Below are positions 1 to 7,911 of a stretch of 28,411 nucleotides of DNA, in pieces. Numbering within the stretch: the first letter of the stretch is position 1; each line of letters starts with the position of its first letter. The notes beneath the pieces were generated by a model, which was not told where the DNA came from, made no database searches, and worked only from the letters and a program-made list of their open reading frames with translations. The stretch is from an uncultured Bacilli bacterium (GTDB lineage: Bacteria; Bacillota_I; Bacilli_A; RFN20; CAG-631), in assembly GCA_934215405.1 (NCBI GenBank), contig CAKPZU010000014.1, positions 1 to 28,411 of the forward strand, given 5' to 3'. A program made the position numbers and the translations under genes.

Positions 1-110
1 CTATCTATTGGACTTATCAATTCATAGGATAAAACATTTTCACAAAAACCAATATTTTTATGCTTTGAATTATAATACCTGAATTTAGGATTAACCCCTA
101 TTATGGGTTG
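1..110 (-). pseudogene. Fragment of an unknown coding region cut by the IS and the window edge
   Basis: Reading leftwards from base 110 there is an open frame of 36 codons that runs off the window edge. It is preceded directly by a TAA (bases 113-111) and contains no ATG, GTG or TTG near its beginning, so it looks like the downstream part of a gene whose 5' end is lost. Its first residues, QPIIGVNPKFRYYN, align with NPYLGSNNPKFRIKN in the fragment on the other side of the IS (about 2030-2075). The shared P..G..NPKFR..N pattern uses different synonymous codons, so this is more like a paralogue or internal repeat than a fresh target-site duplication. Function unknown. A 110-base open frame in AT-rich DNA could be chance; the match to the other flank is the main argument. 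Confidence 0.35.
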
Positions 111-121
111 TTAAGAAATTG

Positions 122-146
122 AAATCTCCTCGATTTGAGGAGATTT
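122..146 (-). terminator. Stem-loop terminator behind the transposase gene
   Basis: Bases 122-131 (AAATCTCCTC) pair perfectly with 137-146 (GAGGAGATTT) around a 5-base loop, starting just after the transposase stop codon. The T-run is better on the plus strand (TTTTTT) than on the minus strand, so it may also shield the transposase from outside transcription, as is common at insertion-sequence ends. Confidence 0.65.
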
Positions 147-147
147 T

Positions 148-1914
148 TTAGTCTATTTCAGCATCAAATATGTCATCTATATCCTTTTTTGATAGATACA
201 AATTGCCAAGTTTAGCTAGTCCTAGTCTTTTCTTTATTTTTTCATAAGTAAAACTCCAAGTTGAAGTATTGATGAAGGTTTGATTTTGATTTTCAGTTAT
301 TTTGTAATCTCGAATAAAATCAAATATTTGAGCGGCTGGTATTTCGTCATTGAATACTTTAAGTTCAAGTAATCGTATTAGTGTTAATGAAAAATAACAA
401 ATTAAAAAATGACCATATATTGTATATTCATTACTTAGAAATACAGGCCTTGATTCAAGATAGGTCTTTAATATCCTAAAACTTTCTTCAATTCGCCATA
501 AATTATGATATGTTCTATAAATATCTTTAGGGTCGGCTTTTATTTCTGATGTGACTATCATATTATATCCAGCAAATTTTAAATCTTCGTTAATTTTTTC
601 TTCGTTAAGGGAAGTAGCTATCTTAATTTTCTTTCCATCTTTGTCTATAGCTTCAAAATTTACATATTTAGCAGAATCGCCTAACTCTTTTTTTACTGCA
701 TTCTTATAGGAAAGAGTATCTATGAGCTTTTCAACCTCTTTATTGATTTCTGCTCTCTGCTTTTTGGCTAATTGAGGATTATAAGTAACTATCCTTTTTT
801 CTTTTACAGTAAATTCTGTGTCTTTATCATCATCAGGATTGATTTTGCATTTATAAGAATAATTTCCATATTCAACAATTTTACCACTTTTGGTAATTGA
901 TTTTGACGTTTTATATTTATATAAAAGATTACCTTGGTCATCCCTAACTTCTGTCCAACGATTATATTTATCATCTACTTTTAAAACCCATTCTTTTTGT
1001 TCTGCGGAAAGGGTTCTACCACGAATAGCTTTAGAAAATATATATCCATCATTTGCCTCTTTTACAGCTGCATATATGTTTCTCGCACAGTTTAGCCCTT
1101 TATCAGCAACTTGAATAACTCTGCCATTAACATTATTTCGTATTTTCATATCCTCAATTCTTTTTCGTAAATAAGGCTTTTCACTTTCATTTCCTGGATA
1201 AAATTCAGTATCAAGAGGAATTTGCTCAGCATCTAATAAAAGAGCTTGACCTAGAAGTGGAGTTTTTTGGTTTTCTTTAGAAGGTCCTTTTTTTACAAAT
1301 GTTTTTTCTAAATCGATTTCAAAATAATAATTTGTACAATCAAAATAGACCTTATCAGTTTTTCGAGGCCAAATTAGATTAATGTGATGATTGAGCATCT
1401 CTATGTATTTGTGATAGTCTTTGCCTATAAAATTATAGGCATCTAAGATTTGATCATAAGAATAACTTTTAGCATTATAAATGTTAGGTATTACTTTTTC
1501 ATATGCTTTTAATTTAGAACCCGGATTTAAAATTTGAGCATAGCATAAAGTTTTAAATAAATCGCTAAATGAATAATGACACTTGAAGGAATCGGCAATA
1601 ATATTGATAGTATCATCCATATTAAGAAAATCAAATAATATAGAAATTAAGAAATGACCAGCATATTTAGAAAGGGATTTATCAGAGATTTGTGGAACAG
1701 AAGCTTGTTTAAGCTCCTCGTTCATTTTGGATACTATATTTTTATAGAATTCAATAGGGTTTGGAATACCTTTTTCAATGAGATCAGATACATAACCGAT
1801 TTTTTTATATGATTTAGTTTTTTTTGATTTGGTAGTATTATCGTAATAATTAATATAGATTTGAAGATAAGTACCTTTTTTTGAAGGGACTGATTTTTTT
1901 AAGAAATAGATCAT
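148..1914 (-). CDS. IS1634-family DDE transposase
   Basis: This 588-residue protein is a cut-and-paste transposase of the IS4/IS1634 superfamily (RNase H-like DDE fold). Visible catalytic sites are D192 in KVYFDCTNYYFEI, D271 in VIQVADKGLNCAR, and the glutamate in YHNLWRIEESFRILK (E476 or E477), which matches the Y..R...E..K signature of this group. Between D271 and the glutamate is a long insertion rich in beta-forming and charged residues (about 300-455), usual for the family. Length is in the normal range. The ATG at 1914 has a GAGGTG ribosome site five bases upstream. No frameshift or internal stop is visible, so the gene appears intact. It stands alone as the only gene of the element and is not part of a neighbouring operon. 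Confidence 0.9.
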   Translation of the reverse strand: MIYFLKKSVPSKKGTYLQIYINYYDNTTKSKKTKSYKKIGYVSDLIEKGIPNPIEFYKNIVSKMNEELKQASVPQISDKSLSKYAGHFLISILFDFLNMDDTINIIADSFKCHYSFSDLFKTLCYAQILNPGSKLKAYEKVIPNIYNAKSYSYDQILDAYNFIGKDYHKYIEMLNHHINLIWPRKTDKVYFDCTNYYFEIDLEKTFVKKGPSKENQKTPLLGQALLLDAEQIPLDTEFYPGNESEKPYLRKRIEDMKIRNNVNGRVIQVADKGLNCARNIYAAVKEANDGYIFSKAIRGRTLSAEQKEWVLKVDDKYNRWTEVRDDQGNLLYKYKTSKSITKSGKIVEYGNYSYKCKINPDDDKDTEFTVKEKRIVTYNPQLAKKQRAEINKEVEKLIDTLSYKNAVKKELGDSAKYVNFEAIDKDGKKIKIATSLNEEKINEDLKFAGYNMIVTSEIKADPKDIYRTYHNLWRIEESFRILKTYLESRPVFLSNEYTIYGHFLICYFSLTLIRLLELKVFNDEIPAAQIFDFIRDYKITENQNQTFINTSTWSFTYEKIKKRLGLAKLGNLYLSKKDIDDIFDAEID

Positions 1915-2006
1915 AAAGCACCTCGAAAGTATATAACAACCTTAACTACCTATATTTTATCATAATAAAAAAATATTTTCAATAGTTTTTATAATTTATT
2001 TATAAA

Positions 2007-2255
2007 TTATAAATTACTACGAAAAATATTCTTAATCCTAAATTTTGGGTTGTTAGATCCTAAATACGGGTTTTTACTATCAAAAAATAGTGAAACAATA
2101 TAAATAAAAATAAAATATAATATAATTAAGGCAAAATAATATAATATTAGGAAGCATAAAAATAATAATATTGCCTTAAACGAACTTGCTTTAAGCATGA
2201 AAGCTGTAAATGCACCTAAAAATACGCTTAGAATTAAACATAACTTTTTAACTAT
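2007..2255 (-). pseudogene. 5' part of a membrane-protein gene interrupted at the IS; apparent ATA start
   Basis: An open frame of 82 residues. An internal ATG at 2198 could serve as a start, but the frame extends upstream to an ATA at 2255. That ATA sits seven bases after a perfect AGGGAG ribosome site (2268-2263), and the added residues (VKKLCLILSVFLGAFTAF) are a natural hydrophobic N-terminus. So the true start is probably ATA, or an ATG mutated to ATA. The protein has two strongly hydrophobic segments (about residues 4-20 and 27-54), then a polar stretch with GSNNPKFR, and runs out near the IS. The left-edge fragment (1-110) resembles its end. N-terminal membrane helices followed by a short polar motif recall some membrane acyltransferases, but that is weak. 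Likely broken by IS insertion. Confidence 0.45.
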
Positions 2256-2286
2256 ACTTCTTCTCCCTAAATAACTTATGTTATTA

Positions 2287-2315
2287 TTTATAACATTTTA
2301 GGCAAAAAATGTAAA
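2287..2315 (-). promoter_or_regulatory. Candidate promoter for the interrupted membrane-protein gene
   Basis: On the minus strand, TTTACA (2315-2310) and TATAAA (2292-2287) are separated by 17 bases, about 30 bases upstream of the ATA/ribosome-site start. This supports the upstream start having once been expressed. Confidence 0.45.
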
Positions 2316-2433
2316 ATATTATGGTGTATAAATCAACATTTTGTAACAAATTGTATAATTTTTATAAATATAGAATATTTATAAATAGTATTTTTTTATG
2401 ACAGCTTAAAATTTAAAATAATGTTATAAATGT

Positions 2434-2462
2434 TTGTAATGCAACATATTATTTGATATACT
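2434..2462 (+). promoter_or_regulatory. Sigma-A-type promoter for the P-type ATPase
   Basis: TTGTAA (2434-2439), a 17-base spacer, and TATACT (2457-2462). A strong AGGAGG ribosome site follows at 2480-2485, five bases before the ATG. The region is very AT-rich, so other start sites are possible. Confidence 0.6.
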
Positions 2463-2490
2463 AATACTTAGCAAATATTAGGAGGTTTTT

Positions 2491-5400
2491 ATGGCAGATT
2501 CAAATAAAAATACAAAAAATGAAAGTGAGATTTTTGTTGAAACTCAAAATATAGATATTGATTCTATCCAAACAAATAATATCGGAATGAAAAAGCCTGA
2601 TCCTACTTCTCATAGAAATATTGCTCAAATTCCTGATACTGACGAAATCGAGCAAAGAAAAACTCAATTTGAAAAGCAAGAAAAGCGTCGTCGACTTGGA
2701 ATACTTGAAAGAAAACGTCAAGAGCAGGATGAGCTTGAATTATTAGATACTCAAATTATTTCAAAGGAATTAATTGAAACATCATCAAGAAGTAATAATG
2801 TAGTTCGTTTTGAACCATCAATTGATTATGGATTAGTAGAGGAGCAAGTAAATCAGCGTGTAAGAGAGGGCTTAACTAATGATAATCAAAAGCAGTATTC
2901 AAAAACATATAAGCAAATATTTTTAAATAATATTTTTACATTTTTTAATATTTTGTGTTTATGCGTTGCTGCAGCATTAATTTATGTAAAAGAATATAAG
3001 AATTTAACATTTATGTTTATCTTAGTTTTAAATACAATTATTGGCATTTTCCAAGAAATTAAAGCTAAGAAAACTATCGATAAGCTATCTATTGTTACAG
3101 CCCCAACATCAACTGTAATTCGTGAGGCCTTAACTAAAGAAATCCCTGTAAAGGACTTAGTTTTAGATGATATTGTTAAATTTAAAAATGGTAAGCAAAT
3201 ATCAACAGACTGTGTTATTTTAGATGGTGATATTGAAGTTAATGAATCATTATTAACTGGTGAATCTGTAGCTGTTAAAAAAACTGTTGGCGATACCTTA
3301 TATGCTGGTTCATTCGTTACATCTGGGTCTTGTATTGCTAAAGTTAATCGAGTTGGTCAGGATTGCTATATCCAAAAGCTTCAAGCTAAAGCTAAACGCT
3401 ATACAAAGCCTAAATCTGAGCTTTTACGCTCTTTAAAATTAATTACCGCTTTTATTACAATTATTATTATTCCACTTGGTAGCGTCATGATTTTTAGAAA
3501 CTATGAAACATCAAAATCAAGCGTTTATTCACCAACATTTGGAACTACTGGTTCATTAGTATTATATGGAAATACTACCGCTAATAATAGTGAAGTATTA
3601 ATTGGTAAGCTTACTGATTATGGAAATATTAATGAATTAGAAGATACGACAATTACAATTGATACAACAACTTTAGATATCCCTTTTATTAACCAAATTA
3701 AGCTATCATATGACAGTAAAGCTAGTGGAAACATTTCAGTATCCCAAGTTAGAGTTTATAAAGGAATATTAATCAATGAAGAAGATCCAAAAGCTGGCTA
3801 TAGATTTGATTCTACTCCTAATCTTATTAAAACGTTTTCTAAAGAAAGTGATGATCAAGTAAGTAAATCAGGTGGATTAAGCTATTATCTTGATGGCTCA
3901 TTAAAGCTTGATGAAAGTGGCGATTATTTTTGCTTATCACTTAATGACTCAATGGCAAAATTTAGAGTTTTAATTTCTTTAAATTCTCGTGGATATGGAT
4001 ATGATTCAACTCCTGAGGAAGAAGTAATTACTAATAATGAAATCATTAGACAAACTGTTATTAAAACTGCTGGTTCAATTATTGGTATGATTCCTGCTGG
4101 TTTGTTCTTACTTGTAACTATTGCCTTAGCAGTTTCTGTTGTAAAACTTGCTAAATCAAAAACATTAGTTCAAGAATTATATTGTATTGAAATGCTAGCT
4201 CGTGTTGATTGTATTTGCCTTGATAAAACAGGGACAATAACTGATGGTACTATGAAGGTTAAGGATATTATTGATATTGCTCAGCCTAACCAAAAAGATT
4301 TAACTATTGATACAATTATGGGAGCTATGCTTGGAGCACTTGATGATAATAACTTAACATCTATTGCCCTACAAGAAAAATTCGGAGTAAACTTTGAATT
4401 TAAAAAGATTGCTGTTGTTCCATTTTCAAGCGTTAGAAAGCTTTCTGCTGTAACATTTGAAGATAAAGGTACCTTTGTCTTTGGCGCTCCAGAATTTGTT
4501 TATCAAGGAAAATCAAAAAAGATTAATCAAATCGTCAGCCGTAAGGCTGCTATGGGCTATCGTGTTTTAATGCTTGCTCATTCTGATAAACCAATTGTTG
4601 ATGGAAAGGTACCACAAATGTGTAGTCCTTTAGCAATTATTACTCTTGAGGATCATATAAGAGAAGAAGCATTTGACACAATTAAATGGTTTAAGGAAAA
4701 TGGAGTACAAATTAAGGTTATTTCTGGTGATAATCCTGCAACAGTTGCTGAAATTGCTGGAAAGGTTGGAATAGATGGTGCTAGCGATTATATTTCACTT
4801 GATGGCTTATCACCACATGAGGTTGAAACAATTGCTAATGAGTACACAGTATTTGGTCGTGTATCCCCTGATCAAAAGGCTATATTAATTAGAACTCTTA
4901 AACGAAATGGAAAGACTGTTGCTATGACAGGTGATGGTGTTAATGATATTTTAGCTATGAAGGAATCAGATTGCTCTATTGCTATGGCAAGTGGATCTGA
5001 AGCTGCAAGAAACGTTGCCCATCTAGTTCTTCTTGATTCAAACTTTGCTAATATGCCAAAGGTTGTATTAGAAGGACGACGTGTTATTAACAACATACAA
5101 TCAAGTGCCTCATTATACTTAATGAAAACATTGTTTGTTATGATAATTACTATTCTATCAATTACTGCTAAAAACATCTTTAAAGCTGGTTATCCATTTG
5201 AACCAATTCAATTTATGCTACTTGAATCTATGATTATTGGATTACCTTCAACTATACTAGCATTACAACCAAATAAAGATAAAATTCATGGTAGCTTTAT
5301 TGCTAATATTATTTCAAATTGTGTCTCCCAGTCACTTTGCTTAATAATATCTGTTTTAGCAATATACGTTACAAGTACAAAAACAATTGCTGGGCTTGAT

Positions 5401-5721
5401 TTATCTAACTATACTGAGGTTAACTCAATGTGTGTTATTGCCTTAACCTATGTTGGTGTTATTATTTTATTTAACGTTTGTAGGCCACTTAATGCTTTAA
5501 GAGCATTGGTTTGTGTTACATCATTTATTGTAATTACTGCAGCATTCTTCATTCCAGAAATTGCTACTAATCTCGGTATTTATTATCAATTTAAGGATTT
5601 AGATATTACAAAGCAATTATTTACTTTAGTTGTAATATTATCAATTATTCCTATTCAAAGAGCCATATCAGATATGATAAGATCAATAAAATTAAAATCT
5701 CCAAATACTCAAAAAGAATAA
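2491..5721 (+). CDS. P-type cation-transporting ATPase (CtpE-like) with large extracytoplasmic insert
   Basis: This 1076-residue ion pump couples ATP hydrolysis to cation movement across the membrane. The actuator-domain motif TGES is at 256-259. The phosphorylation site is D578 in CLDKTGTITDG, and the hinge motif TGDGVND is at 813-819. Membrane helices M1-M2 lie at about 146-190, M3 at about 317-335, M4 at about 528-552 (with PAGL, 535-538), and M5-M10 after about 868. The M4 and flanking sequence resemble bacterial CtpE-type ATPases, proposed to handle calcium; the ion cannot be read from sequence. Two oddities stand out. About 110 extra residues precede the usual start, including a charged, probably coiled-coil stretch (50-95). 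About 190 residues (337-525), apparently beta-rich, are inserted between M3 and M4, where most family members have a short loop. It has its own promoter and terminator, so it is monocistronic. Confidence 0.93.
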   Translation: MADSNKNTKNESEIFVETQNIDIDSIQTNNIGMKKPDPTSHRNIAQIPDTDEIEQRKTQFEKQEKRRRLGILERKRQEQDELELLDTQIISKELIETSSRSNNVVRFEPSIDYGLVEEQVNQRVREGLTNDNQKQYSKTYKQIFLNNIFTFFNILCLCVAAALIYVKEYKNLTFMFILVLNTIIGIFQEIKAKKTIDKLSIVTAPTSTVIREALTKEIPVKDLVLDDIVKFKNGKQISTDCVILDGDIEVNESLLTGESVAVKKTVGDTLYAGSFVTSGSCIAKVNRVGQDCYIQKLQAKAKRYTKPKSELLRSLKLITAFITIIIIPLGSVMIFRNYETSKSSVYSPTFGTTGSLVLYGNTTANNSEVLIGKLTDYGNINELEDTTITIDTTTLDIPFINQIKLSYDSKASGNISVSQVRVYKGILINEEDPKAGYRFDSTPNLIKTFSKESDDQVSKSGGLSYYLDGSLKLDESGDYFCLSLNDSMAKFRVLISLNSRGYGYDSTPEEEVITNNEIIRQTVIKTAGSIIGMIPAGLFLLVTIALAVSVVKLAKSKTLVQELYCIEMLARVDCICLDKTGTITDGTMKVKDIIDIAQPNQKDLTIDTIMGAMLGALDDNNLTSIALQEKFGVNFEFKKIAVVPFSSVRKLSAVTFEDKGTFVFGAPEFVYQGKSKKINQIVSRKAAMGYRVLMLAHSDKPIVDGKVPQMCSPLAIITLEDHIREEAFDTIKWFKENGVQIKVISGDNPATVAEIAGKVGIDGASDYISLDGLSPHEVETIANEYTVFGRVSPDQKAILIRTLKRNGKTVAMTGDGVNDILAMKESDCSIAMASGSEAARNVAHLVLLDSNFANMPKVVLEGRRVINNIQSSASLYLMKTLFVMIITILSITAKNIFKAGYPFEPIQFMLLESMIIGLPSTILALQPNKDKIHGSFIANIISNCVSQSLCLIISVLAIYVTSTKTIAGLDLSNYTEVNSMCVIALTYVGVIILFNVCRPLNALRALVCVTSFIVITAAFFIPEIATNLGIYYQFKDLDITKQLFTLVVILSIIPIQRAISDMIRSIKLKSPNTQKE

Positions 5722-5725
5722 GATG

Positions 5726-5760
5726 AAAGAGAATTGTAAGCATAATTACAATTCTCTTTT
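5726..5760 (+). terminator. Intrinsic terminator after the P-type ATPase
   Basis: A perfect 14-base-pair stem (5726-5739 with 5746-5759), with a 6-base loop and TTTT at its end, begins four bases after the ATPase stop codon. Confidence 0.85.
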
Positions 5761-5837
5761 ACATTGTTATATTATCTAATTTGTTTTTTTTATATTCAAT
5801 GTCTAATAAAAATCATTGTATTTTATTTTGCTTAACA

Positions 5838-5867
5838 TTGACTAAAGTAATTATCATACTTTATAAT
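5838..5867 (+). promoter_or_regulatory. Strong sigma-A-type promoter for the lipoprotein gene
   Basis: TTGACT (5838-5843) and a consensus TATAAT (5862-5867), spaced 18 bases. An AGAAGG ribosome site (5894-5899) lies nine bases before the ATG at 5909. Confidence 0.7.
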
Positions 5868-5908
5868 AAAATTATAAAAAGAAAGGAAAAATTAGAAGGT
5901 TATTATAA

Positions 5909-6715
5909 ATGAGTAAAAATAAATTTGTATATATATTAACAATGATTTTAATAGCATTATTTATTAATAGTTGTAATAACACCTCTATTATTGATAGCGA
6001 TTCAACAAATAAAGAAAGTAGCTTAACAGCTACTGATAATTCTTCATATAATAAATCTAGTTCATCATTAATTGAAAGTAGCTCTTGTATTGAAAAAAGT
6101 TCTAGTGAAGAGGAAGTGTTTTTAGGAACAATACTAGCAAATGATAATGAAGATGTACAAAGGTTAATTGCTTCAAACAATCAAGATGCAACATGGGGTA
6201 CTATACTTAGTGGAGGAACAAAGTTTGACCTAGGTGTTGGCGCTGATCCTAAGGCTATAGATATTTATTCTGTTTCATTAAACAAAGACTATTATATTAT
6301 TTGTAGTTATATTGAAGAAAAGTATATAAATATTGATTCTAACTCAAGAAGTATTACGTATGATTACGAAAAAGTAACTTGGATTAGATATGATGATATA
6401 ACAAAAGTACTAAATAAATATAATGACTTAATGTCAGCACAAGTATATTTAATTTTTGATATGAAAATATTACTCAATTTTCAAACAAAACAATATGATT
6501 ATGAAAATACTATTAAGCTATATTGTCCATGTTATACATATTATACATATTATCCTTCAAATGAAAATATTTCTTTTGTTATGAAAGAACAAAATAAACT
6601 AATTAAAAAAATCTTAAATGAAGACATTTTGATAGAAGGCGGCTGTGAATATATTACATGGCACTATGATGATGATATATCAGATATGCAATTTGTTTAT
6701 GGTGTAATAGCATAA
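5909..6715 (+). CDS. Serine-rich surface lipoprotein of unknown function
   Basis: A 268-residue protein with a lipoprotein signal peptide: positive start (MSKNK), hydrophobic core, and a lipobox-like INSC with C22 as the expected lipidated cysteine. The mature protein should sit on the outer face of the membrane. Residues 23-70 form a low-complexity linker rich in Ser, Asn and Glu (clusters such as SSSS and SSSEEE), as in tethers that hold a domain away from the membrane. The C-terminal 195 residues form a compact, aromatic-rich domain containing several Cys (CPC and one near the end) that I do not recognise. It has its own promoter and no partner gene on its strand, and it converges on the glycerate kinase gene. 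Close relatives, if any, are probably lineage-restricted. Confidence 0.75.
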   Translation: MSKNKFVYILTMILIALFINSCNNTSIIDSDSTNKESSLTATDNSSYNKSSSSLIESSSCIEKSSSEEEVFLGTILANDNEDVQRLIASNNQDATWGTILSGGTKFDLGVGADPKAIDIYSVSLNKDYYIICSYIEEKYINIDSNSRSITYDYEKVTWIRYDDITKVLNKYNDLMSAQVYLIFDMKILLNFQTKQYDYENTIKLYCPCYTYYTYYPSNENISFVMKEQNKLIKKILNEDILIEGGCEYITWHYDDDISDMQFVYGVIA

Positions 6716-6769
6716 CATAATTAATAATATACATTTTAATTACTAATTGAAAATAGCTTAAAAGATAAT

Positions 6770-6791
6770 AAATCGGCCTCTATATCGATTT
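6770..6791 (-). terminator. Weak terminator candidate at the end of the long minus-strand operon
   Basis: Read on the minus strand, AAATCG (6791-6786) pairs with CGATTT (6775-6770) around a 10-base loop that overlaps the glycerate kinase stop codon, followed by an AT-rich tail. The stem is short and the T-run interrupted. No better terminator is visible in the 64-base gap between the convergent genes. Confidence 0.3.
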
Positions 6792-7910
6792 CTTTTCGGC
6801 TATTTTTATTAGTTTTAATATATTTCTTATAGTTAATCTATAATTATCCTTAGCATTTAATAATGCTTCGTTTAAGCTTTTTATTTCTCTATTAATTGTA
6901 AATATAGTATTTAAATCATTTTTAAAATCAATATTTTTATTTACGCTTCCTGTTAAAGCAATTACTGGAATATTCATTGTTTTAGAATTTTTTAATATTC
7001 CACTAATTACCTTACCATTAAATGATTGAAAATCTATTTTTCCTTCACCTGTAAAGATAAAATCACAGCCAATAAGTAGCTTTTTGAAATTGATTAGCTT
7101 TAAAATAGTGTCAATTCCTTTCTTTAATGATGCTTTTAAAAAGAAATAGCTACCTCCACCTATTCCTCCTGCTGCTCCAGCACCAGCAATGTTAATATCA
7201 ACATTATAATCCTTTAATATTAAAGAATGAAAGTACTTTAAATTATCATCTAATTCTTTAATTAATAAATCATCTGCCCCTTTTTGTCTAGCAAAGACAT
7301 AAGAAGCGCCATTTTTTCCATAAAAAGGATTATTTACATCACACATAGAAACAAACTTAATACCTTTAATAAATTCATTAAGCTTACTCAAATCTATTCT
7401 TTTTATTTTATTTAAAGTAATTCCTGTAGGAATAAAGGAATTATTATTTTCATCATAAAATCTAGCCCCTAATTCATAAAAAATACCGCACCCTGCATCA
7501 TTACTACAGCTACCACCTAAGCATAAAATAATCTTTTTAGCGCCTTTATTAATAGCATTTCTTATTTGCATTCCTACCCCAATAGTTGAAGCATTTTTAA
7601 CATCATTATTTTTAAATAAGCTTAATCCTACACAGCTTGAAGCTTCAATAACTGCAACATTGTCGTCAGTTAATAAATAAGAAACTAAGATATCATTAAA
7701 ATAAGCATCCTTAACAACTATATTTTCAATTTTTCCTTTTAAAAATTGACTAAAGCAAAAAACACTTCCTTCACCACCATCAGCTATAGGTATTTTTATA
7801 AGCTGACCTAAAGGAAATATTTTTTTATATTCTTCTTCAAAAATATTACAAATATCAATTGATGATAAACTACCCTTAAAGGAATCTGAAGCAATAATAC
7901 ATTTATTCAT
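6780..7910 (-). CDS. glxK: Glycerate kinase (GarK/GlxK family)
   Basis: A 376-residue cytoplasmic kinase that phosphorylates D-glycerate with ATP, usually at the 2-position to give 2-phosphoglycerate for lower glycolysis. Family marks: N-terminal ASDSFKGSLSS, IADGGEGS (42-49), CLGGSCSNDAGCGIFYELGA in the middle, the glycine-rich GAGAAGGIGGG, and FTGEGKID. Length is normal (about 370-385). It is the last gene of the ten-gene tmk operon, beginning one base after the stop of the small membrane-protein gene. No glyoxylate, serine or sugar-acid catabolism genes are adjacent, so the source of glycerate is not shown here. The link to the translation genes is probably only shared transcription. Confidence 0.9.
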   Translation of the reverse strand: MNKCIIASDSFKGSLSSIDICNIFEEEYKKIFPLGQLIKIPIADGGEGSVFCFSQFLKGKIENIVVKDAYFNDILVSYLLTDDNVAVIEASSCVGLSLFKNNDVKNASTIGVGMQIRNAINKGAKKIILCLGGSCSNDAGCGIFYELGARFYDENNNSFIPTGITLNKIKRIDLSKLNEFIKGIKFVSMCDVNNPFYGKNGASYVFARQKGADDLLIKELDDNLKYFHSLILKDYNVDINIAGAGAAGGIGGGSYFFLKASLKKGIDTILKLINFKKLLIGCDFIFTGEGKIDFQSFNGKVISGILKNSKTMNIPVIALTGSVNKNIDFKNDLNTIFTINREIKSLNEALLNAKDNYRLTIRNILKLIKIAEKKSI

Positions 7911-7911
7911 T

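Larger units (their letters stand above)
104..1950 (-). mobile_element. IS1634-type insertion sequence (approximate ends)
   Basis: A single transposase gene lies between short repeats. Candidate ends: GGTTGTTA at 106-113 and its inverse TAACAACC at 1934-1941. Alternatives are a perfect 13-base inverted pair, 82-94 (AATTTAGGATTAA) and 2032-2044, and a direct repeat TGGGTTGTTA at 104-113 and 2046-2055. I cannot choose between them. The family is known for making unusually long and variable target duplications, which complicates finding the ends by eye. Sequence on both flanks looks like pieces of related coding sequence. The gene itself is full length, so the element may be active. Confidence 0.6.

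Noticed and set aside
890..1114. Plus-strand open frame inside the transposase gene
   Set aside because: Antisense shadow with no ribosome site or recognisable product. The same holds for the other opposite-strand frames, for example those around 4872-5177, 10637-11050 and 15343-15702.
82..2044. Perfect 13-base inverted repeat (82-94 and 2032-2044) as the definite IS termini
   Set aside because: It falls partly inside the NPKFR-coding homology of the flanks, and no matching target duplication abuts it. Kept only as one option among three.
2500..2721. Ordinary shadow ORF opposite the P-type ATPase N-terminus
   Set aside because: It mirrors the coiled-coil region in antisense and has no ribosome site.
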